From Acanthosepion esculentum (Eukaryota > Mollusca > Cephalopoda > Sepiida > Sepiidae), in the NCBI GenBank assembly GCA_964036315.1, contig OZ038507.1:62500388-62564387 (forward strand): a stretch of 64,000 bases of DNA, written 5' to 3'. A model generated the notes under the pieces. The model saw only the letters and a program-made list of their open reading frames with translations. It made no database searches and was not told where the DNA came from. Made by a program: the position numbers and the translations under genes. Positions 55,601 through 64,000 of the stretch are shown one piece after another (the first letter of the stretch is position 1; each line of letters starts with the position of its first letter).

Positions 55601-56689
55601 TTACCCTCTCCTTTCTCTACCTTTTCTTTCTTTCTTTTCAGATTTCTTCTTTCTTACCCTCTCCTTTCTCTACCTTTTCTTTCTTTCTTTTCAGATTTCT
55701 TCTTTCTTACCCTCTCCTTTCACTACCTTTTCTTTCTTCTTTTCAGATTTCTTCTTTCTTACCCTCTCCTTTCTCTACCTTTTCTTTCTTCTTTTCAGAT
55801 TTCTTCTTTCTTACCCTCTCCTTTCACTACCTTTTCTTTCTTCTTTTCAGATTTCTTCTTTCTTACCCTCTCCTTTCTCTACCTTTTCTTTCTTCTTTTC
55901 AGCTTTCTTCTTTCTTACCCTCTCCTTTCTCTACCTTTTCTTTCTTTCTTTTCAGATTTCTTCTTTCTTACCCTCTCCTTTCTCTACCTTTTCTTTCTTT
56001 CTTTTCAGATTTCTTCTTTCTTACCCTCTCCTTTCACTACCTTTTCTTTCTTCTTTTCAGATTTCTTCTTTCTTACCCTCTCCTTTCACTACCTTTTCTT
56101 TCTTCTTTTCAGATTTCTTCTTTCTTACCCTCTCCTTTCTCTACCTTTTCTTTCTTTCTTTTCAGATTTCTTCTTTCTTACCCTCTCCTTTCACTACCTT
56201 TTCTTTCTTCTTTTCAGATTTCTTCTTTCTTACCCTCTCCTTTCTCTACCTTTTCTTTCTTCTTTTCAGATTTCTTCTTTCTTACCCTCTCCTTTCACTA
56301 CCTTTTCTTTCTTCTTTTCAGATTTCTTCTTTCTTACCCTCTCCTTTCTCTACCTTTTCTTTCTTCTTTTCAGATTTCTTCTTTCTTACCCTCTCCTTTC
56401 ACTACCTTTTCTTTCTTCTTTTCAGATTTCTTCTTTCTTACCCTCTCCTTTCTCTACCTTTTCTTTCTTTCTTTTCAGCTTTCTTCTTTCTTACCTTCTC
56501 CTTTCTCTACCTTTTCTTTCTTCTTTTCAGATTTCTTCTTTCTTACCCTCTCCTTTCTCTACCTTTTCTTTCTTTCTTTTCAGATTTCTTCTTTCTTACC
56601 CTCTCCTTTCTCCACCTTTTCTTTCTTCTTTTCAGCTTTGTTACCCTCTCCTAATGATTAATGTGTCCTTTTTATTAACTTTTCAATGT

Positions 56690-57125
56690 CTTTCAGGATG
56701 CTGTTCTCAAATACATGACGCATCTTGTATATATGGTGGACTCTCCTGTCGTATTCAACATATGAGGGTCAAGCAGCTCAGATCCTGGGAATCGACAGCA
56801 CATCTGATTTGATTATAGTGGTGAAGGCTTTGTGCAGAACCAACCACACTTTTTGAAGGGACGAATACAGAGAGACCTGGTGCACACAATCGACCCTCCA
56901 CAGGTTTTGAATTCAGAGTGGTCCTTCTCCGAGACCAGTTGCCATCCAAGGCTATAGAACCCATAGCTGGAGGGAGAAGAAGAGGATTAATACTTTTCTG
57001 AAAAGTATTAGCACATAAATGAATGTAATGGATTTGACTGGCTCCCTGATTTCTCAATCCAAGCTGCGACCCACGACTCCCCTGTGCCTCTTTCAGAATG
57101 TTGTTCTCAAATATGTGACACATCA

Positions 57126-57126
<1 letters not shown>
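56690..57126 (-). mobile_element. SINE relic, same body as 19850-20066
   Basis: Plus-strand ACCAGTTGCCATCCAAGGCT, ACCCATAGCTGGAGGGAGAA and GTATTAGCACATAAATGAAT match the SINE at 19850-20066. The tRNA-like head is largely lost. The flanks GTTCTCAAATACATGACGCA (~56701) and GTTCTCAAATATGTGACACA (~57103) form ~40-bp imperfect direct repeats. The 123-codon minus frame across it is incidental. Confidence 0.65.

Positions 57127-57188
<62 letters not shown>
57127..57188. repeat. (TA)n microsatellite
   Basis: About 30 TA units. The next ~80 bp hold an inverted pair: TATTAATTAGTACATATACA with TGTACCTA, mirrored by TAGGTACACGTATATGTACT then AATTAATA. Confidence 0.97.
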
Positions 57189-57192
<4 letters not shown>

Positions 57193-57369
57193 TAATTAGT
57201 ACATATACATGTACCTAGTAGCATACCAAAGACGTAGGTACACGTATATGTACTAATTAATACATATCTTTGCTCTGTATAACCGCATTGAGCACTTTTA
57301 TGTTTACACCACATGCATAAATTTAATGATTATTTATTTGCTTGCCTGTGTATGCAAAAATATTTTCCA

Positions 57370-57370
<1 letters not shown>

Positions 57371-57420
<50 letters not shown>

Positions 57421-57434
57421 TACATATATATATT
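57371..57434. repeat. (TA)n microsatellite
   Basis: TA tract with ACATATATACATATATA at its right end, where the PLE start (minus) is cut off. Confidence 0.97.
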
Positions 57435-57640
57435 GTATATTTAGGCAGCAATCCTTCTTTTATGCAAGTTTCATTAAAAACGACAGACAAGGTACTACGG
57501 TTAAGTTTTTTATTTAATTTTTCTTGTGTACGAACAAGAGCTTTCTTTGCTGGACAAAGGGTGTTTAAGAACTGTCCAAATGTTTTATTTTTCCGAGCGC
57601 TTTCGGCTATACCTTTAGCCATTATCAAGGATGATTTGAT
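57435..57640 (-). pseudogene. PLE 5' region and ORF start, second copy
   Basis: The minus strand begins ATCCTTGATAATGGCTAAAG then GTATAGCCGAAAGCGCTCGG (a hammerhead-like fold with GGCTA/TAGCC stem and GAAA), overlapping the ATG of MAKGIAESARKNKTFGQFLN. It continues LCPAKKALVRTQEKLNKKLN and RSTLSVVFNETCIKEGLLPKYT, open up to the TA tract. This copy has no internal stop, unlike the one at 33535. The rest of the element is absent. Confidence 0.55.
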
Positions 57641-57654
57641 TTTTCAGCTTAATT

Positions 57655-58010
57655 GAGTGTGTTCTCCTTTTTCTTTTTCCTCTTTTTCTTCCTTGCTCCT
57701 CTCCCTCTTCTCCATTTTCCTTTTCCTTCTTTTCTTCCTTACTTCTCTTCCTCTTCTCCTTTTTCCTTTTCCTTCTTTTCTTCCTTGCTTCTCTTCCTCT
57801 TATACATTTTCTTTTCCCTCTTTTTCTTCCTTGCTCCTCTCCCTCTTCTCCATTTTCCTTTTCCTTCTTTTCTTCCTTGCTCCTCTCCCTCTTCTCCATT
57901 TTCCTTTTCCCTCTTTTTCTTCCTTGCTCCTCTTCCTCTTCTCCATTTTCTTTTTCCTCTTTTTCTTCTTTTTTCCTCTCCCTTTTTATCCATTTTCTTT
58001 CTTTTTTGTC
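57655..58010. repeat. ~48-bp pyrimidine minisatellite, ~7 units
   Basis: TTTCTTCCTTGCTCCTCTCC then CTCTTCTCCATTTTCC repeats with small changes. Long frames on both strands are by-products. Confidence 0.93.
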
Positions 58011-58439
58011 TCTCTCTTTTGTCTGCATCTCCAAATCTCCTTTTTCTTGTCTGTACTCCAGTTCTTTTCTCATTCATTGCAAAAATCTCATCACCACACA
58101 AATGAGGGCAAGTGCAAGAATTTTCTTCTTTTCTGTAATTACATTCTATTTTGCTGTTTATCATTTTCATTCACCTTTTAAGCACGCCACCCCTTCCTCA
58201 TTTGTTGTCGTCATTGTCGTCATTCTAAGGAAACTCCAATAACCTTGTCTCTCAGTATTGGTAGTATCAATAAATAGAAAAGGAATTTAACTTTGTCCCT
58301 ACTTTTTTAGTATAGCAAATTACTTGACTCTAATTGTAAGAGGCAACATTTTCCTAACAACAAAACACATTTCACTTCTTTCTTCTTTATTGTCACAATG
58401 ACAAAAAAAACGTTCACCCAATTCTTTTTCATTACAATT
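58011..58439. other. No recognisable feature
   Basis: Mixed sequence with no gene seen. Confidence 0.4.
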
Positions 58440-59040
58440 AAACTTGTCTTTTTCACTTACTATTTTATTGCTTTTAGATGCTGTGTTTTTTAAACACCTT
58501 CTTAGGCTTCTGCTTCTTCTTCTTTCTTCTTCTTTTCTTTTTTCTTCTGTTAAGTTCTTCTTCTTCATCTTTTTACTTTTACTTTCTTCTCCCTTTTCTT
58601 ACTTTATTCATTTTTTCTTTTCTTTCTCAACTCTTATTCTGCTTCCCGTCTTTTTTCTCCTCTTCTTTTAAATTCTTCTCTCTTTTCTTACTTTTTTCTT
58701 TTATTTTCTTTCTTCTCCTCCTTCTTCACTACTTTTTCTTTTTCTCTTACATACTTCTTTCTTCTTCTTTTCTTTTTTCTTCTTTTACTTTCTTCTCTCT
58801 TTTCTTACTTTCTTCATTTTTTCTTTTCTTTCTCAACTCTTATTCTTCTTCCTGTCTTTTTCTCCTCTTCTTTTAAATTCTTCTCTCTTTTCTTACTTTC
58901 TTCTTTTATTTTCTTTCTTCTCCTCCTTCTTCACTTCTTTTTCTTTTTCTCTTACATACTTCTTTCTTCTTCTTTTCTTTTTTCTTCTCTTTCTTCCTTT
59001 ACTTTCTTCTCTCTTTTCTTACTTTCTTCATTTTTTCTTT
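58440..59040. repeat. ~205-bp pyrimidine satellite, 2-3 units
   Basis: TTTCTCAACTCTTATTCT recurs at ~58623 and ~58829, and CTCTTACATACTTCTTTCTT at ~58743 and ~58948. Confidence 0.85.
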
Positions 59041-60050
59041 GCACCTTTACCTTTTCTCCTCTCCACTTCTTTTTCTTCTGATTCTTCTCTTATTTAATTT
59101 TCTCTTCTTCCCTTTTTCTTTCTCCTCTTTCTTCTATTTTTCTTACTTTCTTTTCTCCTTTCTTCACTCCTTTTCTCTTTTTCACTTCTTTTTCTTCTGA
59201 TTCTCCTCTTACTTTCTTTTCTCTTTTTTCTTGTCTTTCTTCATTTTCTTTTTTCTTCATTTTCTTTCTTCTTCATTTTCTTCCTACTATTTTTCTATTT
59301 CATTTTCTTTCTTCTATTCTTTCTTTCTATTAATCACTTCTTTTTTCCTCTTTCTTCATTGACTTTTTTCTCTTTTCTGAGTTTCTTTTTCCTTCTGTTA
59401 CTTTTTTCTTTCTTCTCTTTCATATTCACATCTTTTTTATTCTTTTATTTTCTTCTTCTCTCTTCTCTTTCTTTCTTCTTCCATTTCCTCCTCTTTCCTT
59501 TAGACTTTTTTTCTTTGTTTCTTTTTCTCTCTTCTCCTACTTTCTCTCCTTTCCTTCTTTTTCTTCTCCTGATTTCTTTTTTCTTGATTTTCATTCTCTT
59601 ACCTTCGTTTTGCTTTTCTTATTATCTTTCTTATACATTCCTTCTCTTTCTTCACTTACTACCTTTTTATTTTCTTCGCTCTTCTTCATTTTTTCTATTA
59701 TTTTCTTATTCTTTTCTCTTTCTTCTTCTTCACTTGTCTTATTTTCTTCCCATTCTAAATTTTTCTTTTCTTTTTCTTTCTCTTCTTCACATTTATTCTC
59801 TTACTTTTTCTTTTACTGTTCTTTCTTTCTTTTCTTTCCTGCAACATTCTTCTTTCTGTTCTCTTAATTTTTATATTTCTTTCTTTCTTTCTTTCTTTCT
59901 TTCTTTTATTCTTAGTTTTTTTCATTTACTTTCTTCACTTTTTCTCTTACTTTCTTTTTCTCTTTTCTTCTCTCTTTCCTTCACCTTCTCTTACTCTTTT
60001 CTTCTATTTTTCTTCTCTTCTTTTTATTTTTCTCTTTATTCCCTTAATTT
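59041..60050. repeat. Irregular pyrimidine-rich tract
   Basis: Continuous T/C-rich DNA without a clear period, including (CTTT)n at ~59875-59905. Confidence 0.85.
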
Positions 60051-60056
60051 TTAATT

Positions 60057-60087
<31 letters not shown>

Positions 60088-60540
60088 CTCTTAGATCTTC
60101 CTTCTCTCTTTCTTTCTGTCTTTGTTTCATTTTTGCTTTCTTTCTGTGATTCTTTCTTTCTTTCTATATTAGATCTTCCTTCCTTCCTTACTCTTTCTTT
60201 CTTTCTTTTTCCTTTCTGTGATTCTTTTTTCTCTCTTTATTAGATCTCCCTTCTTCCTCTCTTTCTTACTTTCTTTCTGAATTATTTCTTTCTTTCTTTC
60301 TTTATTAGACCTTTCTTCCATCTTTCTTTCTTTCTTTCTTTCTGTGATACTTTCTTTCTTTATTAGATCTTGCTTCCATCTCTCTCTTTCTTTATTTCTT
60401 TGATTCTTTCTTTCTTTATTAGATCTTGCTTCCTTCTCTCTTTCTTTCTTTCTTTCTTTATTTCTTTATTTCTTTCATTCTATGATTCTTTTTTCTTTCT
60501 TTATTAGATCTTCTTTCTTACTTTCGTTATCATTTTCCTC
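60051..60540. repeat. ~60-70-bp satellite with TTATTAGATCTT motif
   Basis: TTCTTTCTTTATTAGATCTT then CCTTCC or GCTTCC recurs about seven times between CTTT tracts. Confidence 0.9.
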
Positions 60541-60915
60541 CTATTCTTTTACTTCACATTTCCCCTTCCTCACACATAGGAAACCTCATGACAATATTTC
60601 AAAGAAGAAGAATGATGTTACAATGAAAATGGGGTTTTCATAGTTTCTAATATTGTTACAATATCAATCATTTTCTTCAAAGGACAAAGACACAAGCAAT
60701 AATCTAATTGACACTAACAAATACAGATCAGTATTCTAAATTGTCACATTTAATGTTTCTGTCCTCTTGTTTGGTTAGCAACACTCAAGCCTTACAAAAT
60801 TATTTCCTAACCGACAACCAGTGGTGGCATCCTACCACTTTGTGTGAACTGATTCTTAAAATTATAAAATCTTAGCAAACCGGTTGTTGGATTGATAAAA
60901 AAAAATAATCTTATA
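60541..60915. other. No recognisable feature
   Basis: Unassigned sequence between the pyrimidine tract and the mariner element. Confidence 0.4.
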
Positions 60916-61198
60916 CTTGGCGTAACAGCAAAATTGTCCTAATTGTGTTAAAGCAAAATTGTTAGATTAAGTTTTGAAGCGTTGTATCTTAGAAATGATT
61001 AAAGATATCTTACTGGAATTCTCCACGGTTTCTCTAACACTAGACTCTACTTTGAGCAATAAGAATGTAAAATTACTCCCCAAACTTAACAGAAGAATCA
61101 AGATGAAATTGATTATAAACAAAAGTCACATGTTCATCATTAATTAATCAGGGCTAAGGATCGGAAGCTCATGAAGGGTTGAAATTAAGTTCAAATAC

Positions 61199-61203
<5 letters not shown>

Positions 61204-61255
<52 letters not shown>
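61204..61255. repeat. (TA)n microsatellite
   Basis: About 25 TA units directly beyond the ribozyme end of the nested SINE. Confidence 0.97.
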
Positions 61256-61257
<2 letters not shown>

Positions 61258-61309
61258 CATCCACAGACAGGCTGTTCTGCTGTATCACAGCTCATCAGTG
61301 TGGCTAGAC
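61256..61309 (-). ncRNA. Hammerhead ribozyme, core mutated
   Basis: Minus-strand order: GTC-TAG-CCACA stem I, CTGATGA core, GCTGT/ACAGC stem II with GAT loop, then AGAA where GAAA is required, ACAG-C-CTGT stem III, C, TGTGG-AT-GAC stem I. Stem I differs from the 33044 copy by changes that keep pairing (CCACA/TGTGG against CGCA/TGTG). The core changes at the G12 and A13 positions should abolish cleavage. Confidence 0.75.
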
Positions 61310-61400
61310 GTCTGGTTGCCTCTAGCTAGGATCGAAACCCAACTGAATTAGTGTTCTACCCCTAAGCCGTTGGCACACAGCAGGGATGAAGGTGAATTTA
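61256..61400 (-). mobile_element. tRNA-derived SINE with 3' hammerhead, second copy
   Basis: The minus strand reads GCCAACGGCTTAGGGGTAGA (A-box-like), then GGTTTCGATCCTAGC (B box), a short link, the hammerhead motif at 61309-61256 and a (TA)n tract. The layout is identical to 32900-33100. It sits inside the mariner element. Confidence 0.75.
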
Positions 61401-61497
61401 AGCATATTTATTTTTAGATAAACACACAGTGACTGAGAGAACTCAATTCAATTTACCAATGCTCCTGGAATAATATATATATATATTTATATATATA

Positions 61498-61587
61498 AAT
61501 TTACTCATGGTTCTGTTAATGGTTCTTGAATGGACATTTAAGATGGAAGCCAGAGTATGAATGTTGGTACCATTACTGAAAGCCTGA
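61498..61587 (-). pseudogene. Duplicated 90-bp piece of mariner transposase
   Basis: Identical, apart from about one base, to 61903-61992 (ACTCATGGTTCTGTTAATGG through CATTACTGAA(A/G)GCCTGAA). Flanked by TATATA runs and by inverted ATGCTCCTGGAATAAT (61463) and ATTATTCCAGGAGCAT (61616). Confidence 0.85.
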
Positions 61588-61629
61588 ATTATATATATAT
61601 TATATATATATATATATTATTCCAGGAGC

Positions 61630-62032
61630 ATTTTCCAACTTATTCAAGATGATCTTCACCCTCTCTAACCTTCTAACTTCTTGTCTTGGAGCAACAAGTT
61701 ACACATACAATCTCATTTTCAAGTTTTTGTCACCGCTCTTTGGACTGTCATAGCTGAAACTCCTCACTCACATGCCAAACGTCTTATGGATTGAGTTGGA
61801 TCTTTTCTAATTGACCTCTTTAGATCTAACTTGAAATGATGATCCCCCATGCTGTTGTGACCTCCTGATCCAATTTTACTCTATACTGTTCCCACTTTTT
61901 AAAATTTACTCATGGTTCTGTTAATGGTTCTTGAATGGACATTTAAGATGGAAGCCAGAGTATGAATGTTGGTACCATTACTGAAGGCCTGAATGATATT
62001 TTTCCTCTCAGCATTGCTCAGTTGGGAAGACA
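61630..62032 (-). pseudogene. Mariner transposase N-terminal relic
   Basis: The minus strand reads QLSNAERKNIIQAFSNGTNI, then HTLASILNVHSRTINRTMSK (first helix-turn-helix), a stop, and LDLKRSIRKDPTQSIRRLAC then GVSAMTVQRAVTK (second helix-turn-helix). This is the two-part DNA-binding region of Tc1/mariner transposases. Several stops interrupt it, and no DDE/DDD catalytic region is visible. Confidence 0.78.
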
Positions 62033-62253
62033 GTAGTTCTGACACAAAATGATTTTAGTCTGTTCTCTTTTTAGATGAATAACCCAAAGTATTTTTCAGT
62101 GATTCTTATGAGAAATGGTGTCAAGATTGCTAAATGCCTTATCTGAAAACCTGTGAAAAAGAAACTCAGTTTAGTAGATTTTTAGAAATTAAACATTTTG
62201 TGGTATGGACAATTATGCTGTAACATGGATTTGGACAATTTTGCTGTTACACC

Positions 62254-62256
<3 letters not shown>

Positions 62257-62323
<67 letters not shown>
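62257..62323. repeat. (TA)n microsatellite
   Basis: About 33 TA units directly abutting the mariner right end. Confidence 0.98.
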
Positions 62324-62326
<3 letters not shown>

Positions 62327-62760
62327 AAAAGACTTAAACACTAATATTCCATGGTTATAATTTATTCCATTGGAATCGTAAGAACGATCCAATTCATCAG
62401 ACCTACAGATTCAAAAAGAAAACAGAAAAACAACTCCGGGAAAAATTGGTGAGAGTATGTGTGAGAGTGGGGGGGGGGACCTGTGATCTATATAGAGGGG
62501 TAACAGGCGAGAGAGGCAGGGAGGTCCACACGTGGAGGGGGCATTAAAATCTAACAGAGAGAAGATTTAAAGGGGGGTTTCATTGAGAAAAGAGTGCGTA
62601 TTACATTTATGTATGAATAAAATCAAAGATATATATAAATGTACGTGCAAGTGTTCACATACATTTGTCAGGTGTGAATTTTTTCTTTTTTTATTGACAA
62701 TTGCAGGAAACATGAAACCTCGAGTTGTACTATCAGTGTAAAATATATATATAATTAACA
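62324..62760. other. Unassigned DNA with a hammerhead-like fold and G-rich patch
   Basis: On the minus strand 62400-62362 reads CTGATGA, a long ATTGGATCGT/ACGATTCCAAT stem, then GGAATAA, which resembles but does not complete a hammerhead. A G9 run lies at ~62470. No gene seen. Confidence 0.45.
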
Positions 62761-62855
62761 TTGGGCACTGTTTTTTCTTACACTATAATGTATTTATATG
62801 TATTTGTATACGATCGTTTGCTTATACATCTACATACATATATTTACACATTTAG

Positions 62856-62857
<2 letters not shown>

Positions 62858-62908
<51 letters not shown>
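62858..62908. repeat. (TA)n microsatellite
   Basis: About 24 TA units. Confidence 0.97.
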
Positions 62909-62912
<4 letters not shown>

Positions 62913-63036
62913 CTGTCTACTAGGGCAGCTAGCCAATCCCTATTGCAGACGATTGTTCAGGCGCATTTGTGTTTATTCAACACCCACAGAGTCTGGGAAA
63001 GAGAGTGTTATCTAGCATGATCAACAATTTTAACAA

Positions 63037-63280
63037 GGCCAGCACGCTCAAGCCCTCGGCCATGATGATGTGACTTAGTGCTAGAACACCTTTCTACAGT
63101 GCTCAAGGGTTCTATCTACCCAAATTCGCTCACAAGGCTTGGGTCAACACATGGTATGGTTTTCAGACACTTTCTGAAGGTGCTGCACACTGGGATCAAC
63201 CCTTCCAGTCAAATCAACCATGGTGAGATTAGAACCTGAGCCACATGGTTAGAATGCAATTGTTCTAACCACTCAGCCAC
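63037..63280 (-). mobile_element. tRNA-derived SINE (Leu-like head)
   Basis: The minus strand starts GTGGCTGAGTGGTTAGAACA (A box) and has CAGGTTCTAATCTCACC (B box) 30 bases later, like the 5' end of a tRNA with a long variable arm. A ~170-bp body follows (TGGAAGGGTTGATCCCAGTG, GACCCAAGCCTTGTGAGCGA). It starts against a (TA)n tract. This family is distinct from the other SINEs in the window. Confidence 0.8.
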
Positions 63281-63284
63281 ATAC

Positions 63285-63638
<354 letters not shown>

Positions 63639-63668
<30 letters not shown>

Positions 63669-63732
63669 TAACTGGGCACTCATATTCGAGGATACCCGTG
63701 TACTACCTATATACCTATATTTACCCATTTGG

Positions 63733-63782
<50 letters not shown>

Positions 63783-63785
63783 TTT
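63639..63785. repeat. (TA)n tracts around a short spacer
   Basis: TA runs at 63639-63664 and 63736-63780, separated by GGGCACTCATATTCGAGGAT and other unique bases. Confidence 0.95.
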
Positions 63786-63868
63786 GGTGTAAATAATAAA
63801 GTGCTCAATGCAAAATAACAGAGCTATTAAGTATAGAGTAATAAATATACATAATAAATAACCCCTAG

Positions 63869-64000
63869 GCCTCGTGAATTTAAACGTCCCACGAGGCTGG
63901 CATCCCGTTCCCACCCCTTCACCGTTGAAACTGTTAGATGTAGACGTCTCTTCTACTCCAATAGCTTCATGACTCGCACATCTCGCCTGTGGAACTCCCT
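63869..64000 (+). CDS. LINE-A reverse transcriptase C-terminal segment, copy 3 (partial)
   Basis: Open from 63869 to the window end: PREFKRPTRLASRSHPFTVE, then TVRCRRLFYSNSFMTRTSRL and WNS. It corresponds to copy 1 residues LHEFKRATRLAFRSHPFTVE and following (from ~4865), but without frameshifts. The upstream part is missing: the preceding DNA is not RT-like, so this is a 5'-truncated insertion that extends beyond the window. Confidence 0.82.

Larger units (their letters stand above)
41524..56645. repeat. Giant 53-bp pyrimidine satellite (~15 kb, ~290 units)
   Basis: Canonical unit (53 bp): CAGATTTCTTCTTTCTTACC, CTCTCCTTTCTCTACC, TTTTCTTTCTTTCTTTT. Length variants are 49 bp (one TTTC fewer) and 52 bp (CTGCCTTTCAAATTTC junction). 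Substitution variants are AGCTTTC for AGATTTC, ACCTTCTCC for ACCCTCTCC, and CCACC, CCAAC or CACTACC for CTACC. The plus strand of the unit has no stop in any frame and 53 is not a multiple of 3. Frames of 4,409 codons (41524-54753) and 5,013 codons (41613-56654) therefore run across it, cycling through three readings. They are not genes in my view: both are pure L/F/S/P low complexity and overlap on the same strand. The last part (54760-56600) is dominated by 49-bp units and the CACTACC variant. Unique sequence resumes at ~56646. Confidence 0.98.
60916..62255 (-). mobile_element. Mariner-type transposon (1.34 kb), decayed, with nested SINE
   Basis: Ends: left CTTGGCGTAACAGCAAAATT, then GTCC (60916-60939); right GGACAATTTTGCTGTTACAC, then CGG (62233-62255), nearly perfect inverted repeats flanked by TA (60914-60915, 62256-62257). 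Coding is on the minus strand. The interior holds a transposase relic, a duplicated 90-bp transposase segment bounded by TA repeats, and a hammerhead-SINE. The MITE at 31726-32144 is its internally deleted relative. Confidence 0.82.

Noticed and set aside
41524..56654. Two giant plus-strand frames (4,409 and 5,013 codons) as a huge membrane or mucin-like protein
   Set aside because: Both frames overlap on the same strand over the same 53-bp satellite. Composition is only F, L, S, P and a few others, and the frame cycles because 53 is not a multiple of 3. Stop absence follows from the near absence of A and G.
56755..57126. 123-codon minus-strand protein
   Set aside because: It lies entirely on a SINE body that recurs at 19.85-20.07 kb.

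Overview
This is eukaryotic, repeat-saturated DNA with no host protein-coding gene that I can support. The transposon content suggests a mollusc, most probably a coleoid cephalopod such as an octopus. It includes two LINE families whose decayed proteins resemble those common in octopus assemblies, Penelope-like elements (PLEs) with GIY-YIG endonuclease and hammerhead ribozyme motifs, tRNA-derived SINEs, mariner and hAT relics, and very long TA, CTTT and AAT microsatellites. The species call is inference.

Layout. 1-2.55 kb: 84-bp minisatellite. 2.56-3.74 kb: no recognisable gene. 3.75-5.08 kb: LINE-A copy in which an internal deletion joins ORF1 to the end of ORF2. 5.2-12.9 kb: a very diverged ~130-bp tandem array cut apart by nested insertions: a mariner end, three LINE-B 3' fragments, a SINE with 11-bp target duplication, an element resembling a mosaic of spliceosomal snRNA 5' ends, two oppositely oriented solo LTRs, and two copies of a dispersed repeat called here R1. 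13-18 kb: mostly unassigned DNA with a few dispersed repeats. 18.1-21.6 kb: a 32-bp minisatellite split by 1.7 kb containing a SINE. 22-24.7 kb: a solo-LTR candidate and a 140-bp satellite present in both orientations. 25.2-28 kb: hAT relic, LINE-B relic, R1, and a SINE with perfect 15-bp target duplication. 28.2-31.6 kb: purine- and pyrimidine-rich simple repeats.

31.7-35.9 kb is the densest part. It has a mariner MITE, a foldback element carrying two hammerhead-like motifs, a tRNA-derived SINE carrying a hammerhead ribozyme whose core looks complete, a PLE end/start junction with an open GIY-YIG reading frame, a LINE-A relic and hairpin elements. 36.3-38.5 kb: R1 (minus) and an AAT array. 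38.6-40.5 kb: PLE 3' end (minus) with GIY-YIG C-terminus and terminal hammerhead, a 147-bp satellite and an RT relic.

41.5-56.6 kb is one ~15-kb satellite of ~53-bp pyrimidine-rich units. The two giant reading frames over it (4,409 and 5,013 codons) are by-products of a stop-free repeat. Each canonical unit looks like an intron 3' end: branch-point-like CTTAC, polypyrimidine tract, CAG. Three higher-order blocks of 3.2-3.7 kb are visible. 56.7-64 kb: SINE, PLE start, more pyrimidine tracts, a near-complete mariner with a ribozyme-SINE inside it, a 258-bp perfect palindrome, and a third LINE-A copy whose frame is open to the window edge.

All coding calls are transposon fragments. All family calls are from reading motifs by eye; no database search was possible.
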